This document shows, piece by piece, positions 18,791 through 29,611 of a stretch of DNA of 64,000 nucleotides (positions are counted from its first letter, which is position 1; the number at the start of each line of letters is the position of its first letter). The notes under the pieces were generated by a model, which saw nothing but the letters and a program-made list of their open reading frames with translations, was not told the origin of the DNA and did not search any database. The position numbers and the translations under genes are program-made. Source of the DNA: Cognatundibacterium aquatile (lineage in GTDB: Bacteria; Pseudomonadota; Gammaproteobacteria; Burkholderiales; Burkholderiaceae_D); NCBI RefSeq assembly GCF_014699135.1, contig NZ_JACOFT010000001.1, positions 682,001 through 746,000 on the forward strand, read 5' to 3'.

Positions 18791-18826
18791 AAATCCCGGG
18801 CGCCAACTGGTTCCCGGGATTTGTTT
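18791..18826 (+). terminator. Rho-independent terminator after the HAD phosphatase gene
   Basis: A perfect 10-bp stem, AAATCCCGGG (18791-18800) with CCCGGGATTT (18813-18822), continues into TTGTTTTG. It sits 31 bp after the stop codon. Confidence 0.92.
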
Positions 18827-19204
18827 TGAGATATGTAGTCAGTTAACACATATCTGGCATGATGAAAACATCTTGCGATGCAGAATCAATCCGAGCTTAC
18901 GGCAAGCTATATTCACGGAAAATTTTTCCTGAAAAATGGTCATATTTTTCCATTGACTGATTTTGTATGACGATTAAATTTTCATTTATTTTTCTCGAAA
19001 TTTAACCTTCAACGAAATAAACTTTGGTGAATAGCCACAAAACAGGCTCATAGCCGTACAAACTTCAAGGCTGTTGCCGCGTGGTGCATCGCAATAAGTT
19101 AGAATAAGCCTTTGAGAAACCTCAGACGGATGTAAGGCATTGAGCTGGCGGTGGTTTGCCGGCAGTTTGATTGCGTTGTCTGTCATCGCCAAACCACGCC
19201 ATAC
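18827..19204. other. AT-rich intergenic region before the FAD/Fe-S oxidoreductase
   Basis: About 380 bp with no credible gene. It has AT-rich patches (18915-19015), including the near-repeat GAAAAATTTTTCCTGAAAAATGG, as expected of a promoter region. I found no confident -35/-10 pair. The FAD oxidoreductase ATG at 19205 lacks a strong ribosome binding site. Confidence 0.5.
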
Positions 19205-22200
19205 ATGAACGCTCCAGTCCAGATACCTCACCTGCATGCCGAGTCGCCGCAGGGCGCTTCGCCTACCCGTGTCCGGGAAATTCCCTATAACTACACCTCA
19301 TTTTCTGATCGTGAGATTGTGATCCGCTTGCTCGGTGAAGACGCCTGGCAGTTGCTCGACAAATTGCGTGGGAAACGGCAGACCGGGCGATCTGCCCGCA
19401 TGCTGTACGAAGTGTTAGGCGATATCTGGGTGGTACGGCGTAATCCGTATCTGCAAGACGATATGCTGGACAATCCTAAGCGCCGTCAGGATCTGATCGA
19501 TGCACTGAACCATCGTCTGGGCGAAGTGGAAAAACGCCGTTTAAATACCGCAAATGATGACGATGCGGAGCGCAGCAACAGTGTCGAAACGCTGGTGCTG
19601 GCGGCGCGCAAAGCAGTCGCCGATTTTTCGCAGGAATTCCGCGATACGTACGATTTACGTAAAAAGGCGAATAAGCTGTTATCGCGCTACACCGCCAAAG
19701 ACAATATTAAGTTTGATGGCCTGAGCCGTGTTTCCCACGTCACTGACGCGACCGACTGGCGTGTTGAATATCCGTTTGTGGTACTGACACCGGATACTGA
19801 AGATGAAATGGCCGGGCTGGTCAAAAGCTGTATTGAGCTTGGATTGACGATCATTCCACGCGGCGGCGGTACGGGTTATACCGGCGGTGCTATTCCGCTG
19901 ACACCGTTATCTGCGGTGATTAATACTGAAAAACTGGAACAGCTTGGCGCTGTTGAAATGACGCGCTTGCCAGGTGTGGATCGTGACTATGCAACGATTT
20001 ATTCCGGTGCTGGTGTAGTTACCAAGCGGGTGTCGGATGCGGCTGAAAAGGCAGGCTTTGTCTTTGCCGTTGACCCGACTTCTGCCGAAGCTTCTTGCGT
20101 TGGCGGTAACGTCGCGATGAACGCAGGCGGCAAGAAAGCGGTATTGTGGGGAACCGCATTAGACAATCTCGCGTCATGGAAAATGGTCGACCCGAATGGC
20201 GACTGGCTGGAAGTGACCCGTCTTGAACACAATCTCGGCAAAATTCATGATGTCGAAGTCGCGAAATTCCGGCTCGAATGGCGACATCCTGGTGAAAAAC
20301 AGCCGTTCAAAACCGAACAACTGGATATCAAAGGCCGCGTCTTTCGCAAAGAAGGTCTGGGTAAAGATGTCACCGATAAATTCTTGGCCGGTTTGCCGGG
20401 CGTTCAGAAAGAGGGCTGCGATGGTCTGATCACGTCGGCACGCTGGATCTTGCACAAGATGCCGAAATTTGCGCGCACTGTTTGTCTGGAATTTTTTGGA
20501 CAGGCACGCGACGCTATTCCGAGCATTGTTGAGATCAAAGATTATCTCGATGGCGAAACCAGAAAAGGCGGCGCTATCCTTGCCGGGCTTGAACATCTGG
20601 ACGAACGTTATCTGCGCGCGGTGGGTTACACCACGAAATCGAAACGCGGCGTGCTGCCTAAGATGGCCTTGTTCGGCGACATCGTTGGTGATGATGAAAA
20701 TGCGGTAGCACAGGCTGCATCTGAAGTCGTGCGCATGGCGAATACGCGGGTTGGTGAAGGCTTTGTTGCGGTCAGCCCCGAAGCACGTAAAAAATTCTGG
20801 CTGGATCGTGCTAAAACAGCGGCGATTTCCAAGCATACGAATGCGTTCAAAATCAATGAAGACGTGGTCATTCCGCTCAATCGTATGGGTGAATACACGG
20901 ATGGCATTGAGCGTATCAATATCGAGTTGTCGATACAAAACAAACTCGCCTTAGTCGCCGCGCTGCAGGATTTTTTTGCAAAAGGTAATCTGCCATTAGG
21001 TAAAAGTGAAGACGTTGATGGCGACGATATTCCTGCGACCGAATTGCTGGAAGACCGGGTTCATCAGACCGAAGCCTTGCTGGATGCAACGCATGCCCGC
21101 TGGACCTATGTGCTGAATAATCTCGACAAACCGCTGATCGACGCAAAAGCAGAATTGATTGACCTGGGTCTAGATAAACTGGCTTTTGTGTTTGATGAGC
21201 GTTTGCAGCGTCAGCCTGACGCCACCGTGTTTTCTATCGTGCAGGACAGAACAGTCCGTATTTCATGGAAGACGGAAATACGCGCGCAATTGCGCCAGAT
21301 TTTCAGCGGCGCGGCATTCAAACTCATCCTCGATGAGTGCGTTGCTTTGCATAAAAAAGTATTGCGTAGCCGCGTGTTCGTCGCCTTGCACATGCATGCC
21401 GGTGATGGCAATGTGCATACCAATTTACCGGTGAATTCCGACGACTATGAAATGCTGCAGGTCGCACATCATGCGGTTGCCCGCATCATGGTGCTAGCGC
21501 GCTCGCTGAATGGCGTGATCTCTGGCGAACACGGTATCGGCATTACCAAACTGGAATTCCTGACCGAAGATGAGATTAAAGATTTCCGCGCCTACAAATT
21601 ACGGATTGATCCTGAAGGCCGCTTCAATAAAGGCAAGCTGCTGAACCTGCCAGATTTTGCTGCTGACTTACGTAATGCCTATACGCCGTCATTCGGCCTG
21701 ATGGGGCATGAATCGCTGATCATGCAGCAAAGCGACATCGGGGCGATTGCAAATAGCGTGAAAGACTGTCTGCGTTGCGGCAAGTGCAAACCGGTTTGTG
21801 CAACGCATGTACCGCGCGCCAATCTGCTGTATTCGCCACGTAACAAAATTCTGGCGACATCCTTGCTGGTTGAGGCTTTTCTGTACGAAGAGCAAACCCG
21901 CCGCGGCGTATCGATCAAACACTGGGAAGAATTTGAAGATGTCGCTGATCATTGCACCGTCTGCCATAAATGCGTGAACCCGTGTCCGGTCGATATCGAC
22001 TTTGGTGATGTGTCGATGAACATGCGAAATCTGTTGCGGAAGATGGGGAAAAAATCCTTTAATCCCGGTTCGGCTGCAACCATGTTCTTTTTGAATGCGA
22101 CAGATCCGGCGACGATCAATGCGACGCGCCAGGTCATGATAGGCTGGGGTTACAAAGCACAGCGTTTCGGTCATGATTTGCTGAAGAAATTTGCGAAAAA

Positions 22201-23179
22201 GCAAACCCGTATTCCCCCGGCGACTGTTGGTAAAGCGCCCATTAAAGAGCAGGTGATTCACTTCATCAATAAAAAGATGCCGGGCAATCTGCCGAAGAAA
22301 ACCGCGCGTGCTTTGCTTGACATTGAAGACGATAAAATCATCCCGATTATTCGCGATCCGCAGACGACTACCGCGGATACGGAAGCCGTATTTTATTTCC
22401 CTGGTTGTGGTTCCGAGCGTTTGTTTTCGCAGGTAGGGCTGGCGACGCAGGCGATGTTGTGGAATGTCGGTGTGCAGACGGTATTACCGCCGGGTTATCT
22501 CTGCTGTGGCTATCCGCAGCGCGGCAGCGGTCAGTTTGATAAAGCAGAAAAGATGATGACGGATAACCGCGTGTTATTCCATCGCATGGCGAATACACTG
22601 AATTATCTGGATATCAAAACCGTCGTTGTGTCTTGCGGGACATGTTATGACCAGCTCGAAACCTATGAGTTTGAAAAAATCTTCCCGGGGTGCCGCATTA
22701 TTGATATTCATGAGTATCTGATGGAAAAAGGCGTCAGACTTGAAGGTGTCACAGGTACGCGTTACATGTATCACGAACCTTGTCATAATCCGATGAAGTT
22801 GCAGGAATCGGTGAAAACGGTGAATACGCTGATTACGACTGAGGGTAATGTTAAGATCGAAAAAAGTGAGCGTTGCTGTGGTGAGTCCGGTTCGCTGGCG
22901 ATTGCCCGCCCGGATATCTCTACGCAAGTACGTTTCCGCAAAGAAGAGGAAATGCGTAAGGGGGCAGATAAATTGCGGGCAGACGGTTTTCATGGCGATG
23001 TGAAAATCCTTACGTCGTGTCCGTCCTGTTTGCAAGGTTTATCCCGTTATAACGAAGATGCTGACACGACAGCCGATTACATCGTTGTCGAGATGGCTCG
23101 TCATTTGTTGGGTGAGAACTGGCTGCCAGAATACGTCGCAAGAGCGAATAACGGTGGTATTGAGAGAGTATTGGTATAA
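19205..23179 (+). CDS. FAD-linked oxidase / Fe-S giant oxidoreductase (DUF3683 type)
   Basis: A 1324-residue fusion. An N-terminal DUF3683-like region (to about 180) is followed by an FAD_binding_4 domain with [14 protein letters not shown] near residue 218. An FAD-oxidase C-terminal domain follows ([12 protein letters not shown] near 730). Two [4Fe-4S] ferredoxin-type motifs come next: [11 protein letters not shown] near 855 and [12 protein letters not shown] near 917. Two CCG/heterodisulfide-reductase-like cysteine motifs end the protein ([10 protein letters not shown] near 1100, [10 protein letters not shown] near 1223). The combination is like a glycolate or D-lactate dehydrogenase (GlcD) joined to its Fe-S partner (GlcF), so it probably oxidises a 2-hydroxyacid and passes electrons to quinone. 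The substrate is unknown. HIT and DUF971 genes follow at 3 and 9 bp, indicating one operon. Confidence 0.9.
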   Translation: MNAPVQIPHLHAESPQGASPTRVREIPYNYTSFSDREIVIRLLGEDAWQLLDKLRGKRQTGRSARMLYEVLGDIWVVRRNPYLQDDMLDNPKRRQDLIDALNHRLGEVEKRRLNTANDDDAERSNSVETLVLAARKAVADFSQEFRDTYDLRKKANKLLSRYTAKDNIKFDGLSRVSHVTDATDWRVEYPFVVLTPDTEDEMAGLVKSCIELGLTIIPRGGGTGYTGGAIPLTPLSAVINTEKLEQLGAVEMTRLPGVDRDYATIYSGAGVVTKRVSDAAEKAGFVFAVDPTSAEASCVGGNVAMNAGGKKAVLWGTALDNLASWKMVDPNGDWLEVTRLEHNLGKIHDVEVAKFRLEWRHPGEKQPFKTEQLDIKGRVFRKEGLGKDVTDKFLAGLPGVQKEGCDGLITSARWILHKMPKFARTVCLEFFGQARDAIPSIVEIKDYLDGETRKGGAILAGLEHLDERYLRAVGYTTKSKRGVLPKMALFGDIVGDDENAVAQAASEVVRMANTRVGEGFVAVSPEARKKFWLDRAKTAAISKHTNAFKINEDVVIPLNRMGEYTDGIERINIELSIQNKLALVAALQDFFAKGNLPLGKSEDVDGDDIPATELLEDRVHQTEALLDATHARWTYVLNNLDKPLIDAKAELIDLGLDKLAFVFDERLQRQPDATVFSIVQDRTVRISWKTEIRAQLRQIFSGAAFKLILDECVALHKKVLRSRVFVALHMHAGDGNVHTNLPVNSDDYEMLQVAHHAVARIMVLARSLNGVISGEHGIGITKLEFLTEDEIKDFRAYKLRIDPEGRFNKGKLLNLPDFAADLRNAYTPSFGLMGHESLIMQQSDIGAIANSVKDCLRCGKCKPVCATHVPRANLLYSPRNKILATSLLVEAFLYEEQTRRGVSIKHWEEFEDVADHCTVCHKCVNPCPVDIDFGDVSMNMRNLLRKMGKKSFNPGSAATMFFLNATDPATINATRQVMIGWGYKAQRFGHDLLKKFAKKQTRIPPATVGKAPIKEQVIHFINKKMPGNLPKKTARALLDIEDDKIIPIIRDPQTTTADTEAVFYFPGCGSERLFSQVGLATQAMLWNVGVQTVLPPGYLCCGYPQRGSGQFDKAEKMMTDNRVLFHRMANTLNYLDIKTVVVSCGTCYDQLETYEFEKIFPGCRIIDIHEYLMEKGVRLEGVTGTRYMYHEPCHNPMKLQESVKTVNTLITTEGNVKIEKSERCCGESGSLAIARPDISTQVRFRKEEEMRKGADKLRADGFHGDVKILTSCPSCLQGLSRYNEDADTTADYIVVEMARHLLGENWLPEYVARANNGGIERVLV

Positions 23180-23182
23180 ACG

Positions 23183-23629
23183 ATGAGCACCTTAATCAAT
23201 CGTGATGTCCCTCCTTGTGAATTATGTGAGGTGGATGGTGGCGAACTCATCGTCAAAACAGATAAGTTGCGCGTTGTCTTAGTGGATGACGCGAATTATC
23301 CGGGTTTTTGTCGCGTGATCTGGAATGCTCATGCGAAAGAAATGACCGATTTATCGATAGAGGATCGTTCTGCCATCATGCAGGCGGTATGCCAAACCGA
23401 GCAGGCGATTCGCGATGTCATGGCGCCACAGAAAATCAATCTGGCAAGTCTGGGGAATATGGTTCCGCATTTGCATTGGCATGTCATCCCGCGTTACACC
23501 GATGACCTGCATTTTCCTGATCCCATATGGGCATCAGAAAAAAAGACCGCTGTTGATGCGGCTGCATTGAATGCGCGTCGTGCGCTGTTGCCGGCATTGC
23601 GTACAGCGCTTGTTTCCCGTTTTTATTAG
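23183..23629 (+). CDS. HIT family nucleotide hydrolase
   Basis: A 148-residue histidine-triad protein with the active-site motif HLHWHVIPR at about 96. HIT proteins cleave nucleoside phosphoramidates or dinucleoside polyphosphates. The short, single-domain form with an N-terminal CELC (a possible metal pair) resembles the bacterial HIT group commonly found next to DUF971 genes in betaproteobacteria. It begins 3 bp after the oxidoreductase stop codon. Confidence 0.93.
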   Translation: MSTLINRDVPPCELCEVDGGELIVKTDKLRVVLVDDANYPGFCRVIWNAHAKEMTDLSIEDRSAIMQAVCQTEQAIRDVMAPQKINLASLGNMVPHLHWHVIPRYTDDLHFPDPIWASEKKTAVDAAALNARRALLPALRTALVSRFY

Positions 23630-23638
23630 GCAGAAATA

Positions 23639-24058
23639 ATGAGTAACAGTAAGCCACAACCAACATCCCTGAACGCGCGCACCCAATCGAAGGTGCTGGA
23701 AATTTCTTTCGACGACGGTAAAGAATATTCTTTACCGTTTGAGCTGTTAAGGGTGTATTCGCCATCAGCGGAGGTGCGGGGGCACGGCGCGGGACAGGAA
23801 ACGCTGCAAACCGGTAAGCGAGAAGTGAGCCTGGTTGCGCTGGAACCCGTCGGTAATTACGCCGTCAAACCAGTATTTTCTGACGAACATAGCTCAGGAA
23901 TATTTTCGTGGGATTACTTATATTGGCTGGGCGAGAATCAGGCGCAGCTCTGGCAGGAATATCTTGGACGCTTGCAGGAAGCCGGGTATCCGGGAGAAAC
24001 CGGCAGGGATGCTCCGATGACGGCAAAGTCGGGCAGTGCCTGCGGCCACCATCATTAA
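23639..24058 (+). CDS. DUF971 domain protein
   Basis: A 139-residue protein matching DUF971 (gamma-butyrobetaine-hydroxylase N-terminal-like). The landmarks are LEISFDDGKEYSLPFELLRVYSPSAEV, written here as two overlapping family blocks, then VGNYAVKPVFSDEHSSGIF and SWDYLYWLG. The domain has been linked to iron-sulfur or ubiquinone-related proteins in other genomes; no function is established here. The C-terminus is a short low-complexity tail ending CGHHH, possibly metal-binding. The gene is 9 bp after HIT, and ubiE lies two genes downstream. Confidence 0.9.
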   Translation: MSNSKPQPTSLNARTQSKVLEISFDDGKEYSLPFELLRVYSPSAEVRGHGAGQETLQTGKREVSLVALEPVGNYAVKPVFSDEHSSGIFSWDYLYWLGENQAQLWQEYLGRLQEAGYPGETGRDAPMTAKSGSACGHHH

Positions 24059-24087
24059 AAAAATGCGTCTTCGTGACGCATTTTTTT
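24057..24087 (+). terminator. Terminator after DUF971
   Basis: A 13-bp perfect stem, AAAAAAATGCGTC (24057-24069) with GACGCATTTTTTT (24075-24087), has a TTCGT loop. It overlaps the last bases of the stop codon. With A and T runs on both sides it can act in both directions. Confidence 0.95.
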
Positions 24088-24210
24088 ACGTTTGCTTACG
24101 ATAAAAATTTGGCTATTGCTGAGCCTGGCAGTAAGGTGATTCATCATCTCTGATTCCTCGAACAGGCATCTTTTTACCGCAGAATCATCATTAAGCTGGG
24201 AACGATAAGC

Positions 24211-24708
24211 ATGAAAATACGCATACTGAGCATGGTCACCGTCTGTGCGCTGGCCGCTTGCTCCACAAATGAAACCGGAAACAGCGCGGGTAAAACTGTG
24301 AGCGGCGTGCAATCCGGCAAAACAACAAAGGGAAGTGAACTAATTCCGGTCGCGTCAGCGTCTCGTACTGTCGAAGCGTACAAGGCAGAAGTGGCGCACC
24401 GTATCAGTCACCTGCACCGGCAGCAGGTTTATTCTGAAAACCCTCAGCCATTATTACGTTCAGTCGTCGTTGTGCGTTATTCAGTCAATGCTGATGGCAG
24501 CTTGATCAACGCCCAGATTCAGCGCAGTAACAAAGACCATGAGACGGAAAAGACTGCTCTGGCGAGTCTGAAAAATAGTGCACCATTCCCTAAACCGCAT
24601 CCGCAGTTATTGCGCAGCGGGCGCCTTGAAGTGTCGGAAACATGGTTATTTAACGATGATGGACGCTTTCAGATCCGCAGCATTGCATTGCCGCAGCGTG
24701 CCGGATAA
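24211..24708 (+). CDS. Small lipoprotein with TonB/TolA C-terminal-like domain
   Basis: A 165-residue protein with a signal peptide and lipobox (LAACS), a low-complexity Gly/Ser/Lys linker, and a C-terminal module. That module reads VVVRYSVNADGSLINAQIQRSN, seen as strand-turn-strand, followed by ALASLKNSAPFPKPHP. This is the TonB_C/TolA-like fold, which normally contacts outer-membrane proteins. Lacking a membrane-spanning anchor, it is probably an envelope lipoprotein rather than an energy transducer. It stands between two terminated units, with ubiE downstream under its own promoter. No ribosome binding site stands out before the ATG. Confidence 0.78.
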   Translation: MKIRILSMVTVCALAACSTNETGNSAGKTVSGVQSGKTTKGSELIPVASASRTVEAYKAEVAHRISHLHRQQVYSENPQPLLRSVVVVRYSVNADGSLINAQIQRSNKDHETEKTALASLKNSAPFPKPHPQLLRSGRLEVSETWLFNDDGRFQIRSIALPQRAG

Positions 24709-24842
24709 AAATTCCTTCGGGAAAAGCTGGCATTCCTGAGTCGCGGCGGATCAGGCCTTTGTTTAAGCGCCCCCGCTGGTTTTGATTGCATTCTCCGCCT
24801 TCTGACTAAGGTCAGGCTGGCTAGCCTTTTTCAGCCAATCTG

Positions 24843-24872
24843 CTGCCAAGCCAGTCTCAGTTCCCCTATAAT
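24843..24872 (+). promoter_or_regulatory. Candidate sigma70 promoter for ubiE
   Basis: A perfect -10 TATAAT at 24867-24872 has a weak -35 (CTGCCA, 24843-24848, spacer 18). A GGAG ribosome binding site lies at 24886-24889, just before the ubiE ATG. Confidence 0.55.
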
Positions 24873-24899
24873 GCGACTTCGTATAGGAGCCTTGAGATC

Positions 24900-25634
24900 A
24901 TGAGTAATACTACCCATTTCGGTTATACCACTGTTGAAGAAGACCAGAAGGTGCATAAAGTTGCCGAGGTATTTCATTCGGTGGCCGCGAAATACGACAT
25001 CATGAATGACGTGATGTCCGCCGGTCTGCACCGTATCTGGAAAATGTTCACTATTGCACAGGCAGGTGTACGTCCTGGATTCAAGGTGCTGGATATTGCC
25101 GGTGGCACTGGCGATCTGACGAAAGAATTTGTCAAACAAGCTGGCAAGACAGGTGAAGTCTGGCACACGGATATCAACGAATCCATGCTACGGGTTGGCC
25201 GGGATCGCCTCTTGAATAAAGGCCTGATCACCCCCACGTTACTTTGTGACGCAGAAAAACTGCCATTTCCGGATAATTATTTTGACCGTGTGACGGTGGC
25301 TTTCGGTTTGCGCAATATGACACATAAAGATCAGGCTTTAGCCGAGATGCAGCGTGTGTTAAAGCCGGGTGGTAAATTGCTGGTGCTGGAATTTTCTAAA
25401 GTGCCGGAAATTTTACAAAAGCCCTACGATTTATATTCATTCAATTTTCTGCCGTGGATGGGGCAAAAAATTGCGGGTGATGCGGACAGTTACAGGTATC
25501 TGGCAGAATCAATACGCATGCACCCTGATCAGGAAACGCTGAAAGGTATGATGGAAACGGCGGGTCTTGAAAAAGTGCAGTACTTTAATTTGACGGCAGG
25601 TGTGGCCGCATTACACACTGGTATTAAACTTTAA
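24900..25634 (+). CDS. ubiE: Ubiquinone/menaquinone C-methyltransferase UbiE
   Basis: UbiE methylates the benzoquinone (and naphthoquinone) ring in quinone synthesis. The 244-residue protein has the family start THFGYTTV, the SAM-binding motif [10 protein letters not shown] (64-73), the conserved [14 protein letters not shown] segment and the C-terminal [11 protein letters not shown]. It leads the ubiE-Tim44-ubiJ-ubiB cluster, in which three members act in ubiquinone biosynthesis. Confidence 0.98.
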   Translation: MSNTTHFGYTTVEEDQKVHKVAEVFHSVAAKYDIMNDVMSAGLHRIWKMFTIAQAGVRPGFKVLDIAGGTGDLTKEFVKQAGKTGEVWHTDINESMLRVGRDRLLNKGLITPTLLCDAEKLPFPDNYFDRVTVAFGLRNMTHKDQALAEMQRVLKPGGKLLVLEFSKVPEILQKPYDLYSFNFLPWMGQKIAGDADSYRYLAESIRMHPDQETLKGMMETAGLEKVQYFNLTAGVAALHTGIKL

Positions 25635-25664
25635 ATCGCTGACGAAGCAAAAGGAGTGACATCA

Positions 25665-26582
25665 ATGAAGAAATTTTTACTCGCCATGGTGATGGTTGCC
25701 AGCACATTCGCAATGACGATGCATGATGCCGACGCCAAACGTCTGGGCAGTGGTGGTTCTATCGGTCGCCAGTCAAGCAATGTCTCGCGTCAGGCGACGC
25801 CACCGTCGAATACCAATAATGCCAATCAGGCCCGGCCAGCACAGGCTCCGGCTGCAGCGCCTGCACCAGCGATTCCACCTAAACCGGCAAGCCCATGGAA
25901 AGGCATCGTTGGGGGGCTGATCGGCGGTGCATTGTTGGGTGCAGCGTTGTCGCACTTCGGACTGGGTGGCGCGATGGCCAGCATGTTAGGTTCTTTGCTG
26001 ACATTTGCGCTGATCGCCTTTGCGATTTTCTTTGTTATCCGTTTGTTCCGCGGCAATAAAGCGAATACGAATGCACCTTCGGCATTTGCTCCGCCAGCTT
26101 ATGCGGGTGTGCCTTCCTCTGCGACGCCAGAAATTGGTTCGCGTCTGGAGCCGCAGGCATATCAATCTGGCTCTTCCACGTCCGCAGCACCAGCCGCGGC
26201 AAGCTGGGGTATTCCTGCTGATTTTGATGTGCCTGCTTTCCTGCGTAGCGCGAAAACTTATTTCATTCGTTTGCAGGCCGCATGGGATAAAGCTGATATC
26301 AATGATTTGCGTGAGTTCACGACACCTGAAATGTATGCAGAGCTGAAACTGGAAATTCAGGAACGTGGCGCAACTGCCAACGTGACGGATGTCGTATCGA
26401 TCGATGCTGAATTGCTGGGTATAGAAAACATCGGCAATGATCATCTGGCGAGCGTTAAATTTACCGGCATGATCAAAGAAGCCGCCAATGCCCCGGCAGA
26501 AGCTTTTGCCGAGGTCTGGAACTTGTCTAAACCTGTGAATGGTCAGGGCGGTTGGGTACTCGCAGGTATTCAGCAATTATGA
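25665..26582 (+). CDS. Tim44-like domain membrane protein
   Basis: About 305 residues starting at the ATG after AAGGAG with 8-bp spacing; a GTG 9 bp earlier is inside that site. A signal peptide (KKFLLAMVMVASTFA) comes first, then a Pro/Ala-rich linker, then two membrane segments (~85-130, GLIGGALLGAAL and LLTFALIAFAIFFVI). A C-terminal Tim44-like domain follows (from ~185, DVPAFLRSAKTYFIRLQAAW). In mitochondria the related domain of Tim44 and MBA1 contacts membranes and translocases. The bacterial version is linked by position to ubiquinone genes and may help an inner-membrane complex; that role is not proven. Confidence 0.88.
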   Translation: MKKFLLAMVMVASTFAMTMHDADAKRLGSGGSIGRQSSNVSRQATPPSNTNNANQARPAQAPAAAPAPAIPPKPASPWKGIVGGLIGGALLGAALSHFGLGGAMASMLGSLLTFALIAFAIFFVIRLFRGNKANTNAPSAFAPPAYAGVPSSATPEIGSRLEPQAYQSGSSTSAAPAAASWGIPADFDVPAFLRSAKTYFIRLQAAWDKADINDLREFTTPEMYAELKLEIQERGATANVTDVVSIDAELLGIENIGNDHLASVKFTGMIKEAANAPAEAFAEVWNLSKPVNGQGGWVLAGIQQL

Positions 26583-26662
26583 TGTCAGCAGGACTTAGCC
26601 TGATTCGTATAAGTCCTGATGCAGATCGAACATAACAGGCTGCATAAGCTGTTAAACTAAAG

Positions 26663-26692
26663 ACCGCCCGTCATTTTGTCGGGCGGTTTTTT
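26663..26692 (+). terminator. Terminator between Tim44-like gene and ubiJ
   Basis: The stem ACCGCCCG (26663-26670) pairs with CGGGCGGT (26680-26687), followed by a T run. It lies about 80 bp after the stop of the Tim44-like gene and 90 bp before the ubiJ start, so ubiJ-ubiB may have its own promoter or rely on readthrough. Confidence 0.88.
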
Positions 26693-26783
26693 ATTAAGAA
26701 TGACTCAGATTGATCCGCCGGGATCTTGTTTCGACAAAGTAACTGCTTATTGCACAATCCTGCGTCAGTCTTTTCTCAACGAT

Positions 26784-27356
26784 ATGATTTCAACTGCTCC
26801 CTTCATTAATCATTTGCTGGCACAGGAAACCTGGGCCAGAAATATGCTCCTGCCACATGCTGGCAAAATCGCCTGTATTGATTTGCATGCATTTCAATTG
26901 CGCCTGAAAGTCGGTGTTGACGGATACCTTGAATCTGCTGCTGCACAGACGTCTCCCGATGTGACTATCCGTGCCAGACTGAGCGATTTGCCATTGATGG
27001 CGCAGAATCGTGAACGTGCATTTTCTTATGTCAAGATTGAAGGAGATGCTGATTTTGCGAATACGATTTCCCACTTGAGTCAGGAATTAAAATGGGAAGC
27101 CGAAGCCGATTTAAGTAAAATATTTGGTGATATTGCGGCGGTTCGCATGGTCGGTGGCGCTAAATCGATGTTCAAAACCGCACAGCAGACGCATCTTAAA
27201 ATTCAGGAAAATCTGGCGGAATATTTTCTCGAAGAAAACCCCATGTTGGTTCGTCCGGTCGCAGTGCAGGGCTTTGCTACAGAAGTGAATAAAACTCGTG
27301 ATGATGTCGAGCGTCTCATCAAGCGCATCGAGAAACTCGAAAGGACGCGCAGATGA
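26784..27356 (+). CDS. ubiJ: Ubiquinone biosynthesis accessory factor UbiJ
   Basis: A 190-residue protein with an N-terminal SCP2-like domain ([31 protein letters not shown], the latter with the S/T-P-D core) and a C-terminal coiled region ending in [16 protein letters not shown]2 domains bind lipids; UbiJ is thought to hold hydrophobic ubiquinone intermediates in the cytoplasmic Ubi complex. The start [14 protein letters not shown] was chosen because the 36 residues upstream cross the terminator. The gene overlaps ubiB by 4 bp (ATGA), the usual ubiE-ubiJ-ubiB order. Confidence 0.93.
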   Translation: MISTAPFINHLLAQETWARNMLLPHAGKIACIDLHAFQLRLKVGVDGYLESAAAQTSPDVTIRARLSDLPLMAQNRERAFSYVKIEGDADFANTISHLSQELKWEAEADLSKIFGDIAAVRMVGGAKSMFKTAQQTHLKIQENLAEYFLEENPMLVRPVAVQGFATEVNKTRDDVERLIKRIEKLERTRR

Positions 27357-28918
27357 TATTGAAGTTTTTACGGCTCTTTAAAATTATTCGCGTGACGTTA
27401 CGTTACGGGATTGATGAAATCGCCATATCCGGTCTTAAAGTCCCGCGTACTGCACGCCTGATAGAGACGCTGCTGTTCTGGCGCGATTTATCGGCTCCCC
27501 GTGGCGAACGCTTACGTAAGGCTTTGGAAGACCTGGGACCGATTTTTGTGAAACTGGGGCAGGTACTTTCGACCCGGCGTGATCTGATGCCACCTGACAT
27601 CGCAGATGAACTGGCGAAGTTGCAGGATCGTGTGCCTTCGTTTGATCCTGATTTGGCGATAGCGCAGATTACCAAGTCATTAGGCGCGCATCCGGATACA
27701 TTGTTTGCGAGTTTTGAGCGCGTTCCGGTGGCATCGGCATCGATCGCTCAGGTACATTTCGCCACGCTGAAAGATGGTCGTGAAGTCGCAGTGAAAGTGC
27801 TGCGTCCCGGCATGAAGGAGACGATCGATAAAGATGTTGCACTGATGCAGGTAGCCGCCGGATGGCTGGAAGCTTTATGGGCAGATGGCAAGCGTCTCAA
27901 GGCAAAAGAAGTGGTCGGTGAGTTTGATAAATACTTGCATGATGAACTCGATTTGATGCGGGAAGCCGCGAACGGCAGCCAGTTACGGCGGAATTTTCAG
28001 AATTCCGATTTGTTGCTGGTGCCGGAAATGTATTGGGATTACTGCTCTTCATCCGTGATCGTCATGGAACGTATGAATGGCATACCGATTTCGCAAATCG
28101 ATAAATTACAGGCGGCGGGTGTCGATCTGGCGAAATTATCACGCGACGGCGTCACGATTTTCTTTACACAGATTTTCCGCGACGGTTTTTTCCATGCGGA
28201 TATGCATCCGGGGAATATTCTGGTTTCGACTGATCCTGCAACTTTCGGGCGCTATATCGCGCTCGATTTCGGTATTGTTGGCACCTTGAATGATTTTGAT
28301 AAAGACTATCTTTCGCAAAATTTTCTGGCATTTTTTCAGCGTGACTATAAACGTGTAGCCGAGGCGCATATCGAATCTGGCTGGGCGCCTAAGGATACGA
28401 GGGTAGATGAGCTGGAAGCGGCCGTCCGCGCCTGTTGTGAGCCGATTTTTGATAGGCCGCTGAAAGATATTTCCTTTGGTCAGGTGTTGTTGCGTCTCTT
28501 TCAAACATCGCGCCGTTTCAATGTTGAAGTCCAGCCTCAGCTTGTTTTATTGCAAAAGACTTTGCTGAATATTGAAGGTCTCGGACGTCAACTCGATCCT
28601 GAGCTGGATTTATGGAAAACCGCTAAACCGTATCTTGAGCGTTGGATGAATGAGCAAGTGGGCTGGCGCGGGTTGATTGATAAATTGAAAGCGGAAGCGC
28701 CACGTTACAGTCACATCTTCCCACAATTGCCGCGGCTTGCGCATCAGGCTCTGAGCCGGGCTGGCGAACAAAATAATAGTAATGAAATGCTTGCTGCATT
28801 ATTGTCGGAGCAGCGTAGCACCAATACCTTGCTGAAAGTTATTATCTACTTCGGCGGTGGTTTGTTCGCCGGCGTTATCGCGGCGCAGCTATTACTTCAT
28901 TTTTATTTTATTGGCTGA
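27353..28918 (+). CDS. ubiB: ABC1-family atypical kinase UbiB
   Basis: UbiB is an atypical protein-kinase-like membrane protein needed for ubiquinone hydroxylation steps. The 521-residue protein has the family KxGQ motif (K67-L-G-Q, in [14 protein letters not shown]), the catalytic-loop HADMHPGN near 280 and the DFG in ALDFGIVG near 304. It has the Ala-rich [12 protein letters not shown] loop in place of a glycine-rich loop. Two C-terminal membrane helices are seen ([18 protein letters not shown] and onward). The start codon overlaps the ubiJ stop. Confidence 0.97.
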   Translation: MILKFLRLFKIIRVTLRYGIDEIAISGLKVPRTARLIETLLFWRDLSAPRGERLRKALEDLGPIFVKLGQVLSTRRDLMPPDIADELAKLQDRVPSFDPDLAIAQITKSLGAHPDTLFASFERVPVASASIAQVHFATLKDGREVAVKVLRPGMKETIDKDVALMQVAAGWLEALWADGKRLKAKEVVGEFDKYLHDELDLMREAANGSQLRRNFQNSDLLLVPEMYWDYCSSSVIVMERMNGIPISQIDKLQAAGVDLAKLSRDGVTIFFTQIFRDGFFHADMHPGNILVSTDPATFGRYIALDFGIVGTLNDFDKDYLSQNFLAFFQRDYKRVAEAHIESGWAPKDTRVDELEAAVRACCEPIFDRPLKDISFGQVLLRLFQTSRRFNVEVQPQLVLLQKTLLNIEGLGRQLDPELDLWKTAKPYLERWMNEQVGWRGLIDKLKAEAPRYSHIFPQLPRLAHQALSRAGEQNNSNEMLAALLSEQRSTNTLLKVIIYFGGGLFAGVIAAQLLLHFYFIG

Positions 28919-28921
28919 GTC

Positions 28922-29548
28922 ATGGCAGATTTTGTCAGCAGAGATCCGAATAATTCATGTTTTTGGGACGAGCGTTTCAGCAAAAATTTTACGCCTTGGG
29001 ATAAAGGGGCGGTTCCTCAGGACTTACGCGATTTTGTGCTAACAGCCACTGGCAAAATGCGAACGCTGATACCAGGGTGCGGTAACGGTTATGAAGCGGC
29101 TTTTCTGGCGCAGGCTGGCTGGGACGTGACTGCAATCGACTTCTCACCGGCAGCAGTGAAAAGTGCGCAGATGGCGATAGGGGAGTGGTCCCGCCATGTC
29201 GTTGAAGCGGATTTTTTTGAATATCAACCCGCACAGGCGCCGGAGTTGATTTACGAGCGCGCATTTTTCTGTGCCTTACCGCCGGTGCGGCGACAGGATA
29301 TCGTCCAGCGCTGGGCTGAACTTCTGCCTCCCGGTGCTTTGCTGGCAGGATATTTTTTCGTTGATACGAATGCCGACGCGAGCAAGAAGGGCCCGCCTTT
29401 TTCTATATCGGATCAGGTCTGGCAAGAGTTAATGGCGCCTCATTTCACGTTATTGACAGATAGGGCTGTGAACGATTCGATTGCCGTATTCGAAGGCCGC
29501 GAGCGTTGGCAGATCTGGCAGCGACGTCACGCGACGAATGGCCAGTAA
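28922..29548 (+). CDS. Thiopurine S-methyltransferase-family protein
   Basis: A 208-residue SAM-dependent methyltransferase of the TPMT family. The SAM motif LIPGCGNGYEAAFLAQ lies near residue 50, followed by the acidic DVTAIDFSP and the family motif YERAFFCALPP. The N-terminal FWDERFSKNFTPWDKG is typical of TPMT. Bacterial members methylate thiols, tellurite or selenium species. It is 3 bp after ubiB, so probably the last gene of that operon. Confidence 0.88.
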   Translation: MADFVSRDPNNSCFWDERFSKNFTPWDKGAVPQDLRDFVLTATGKMRTLIPGCGNGYEAAFLAQAGWDVTAIDFSPAAVKSAQMAIGEWSRHVVEADFFEYQPAQAPELIYERAFFCALPPVRRQDIVQRWAELLPPGALLAGYFFVDTNADASKKGPPFSISDQVWQELMAPHFTLLTDRAVNDSIAVFEGRERWQIWQRRHATNGQ

Positions 29549-29611
29549 TCCTTTTTTAGCGATGATTTTCAGTGCTACTATCAGCACGTGTTTTATTTGT
29601 GATACCCATTT

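Noticed and set aside
20174-20938. 254-codon minus-strand frame within the FAD/Fe-S gene
   Set aside because: It lies inside a gene with clear domains on the other strand; no domain or signal of its own.
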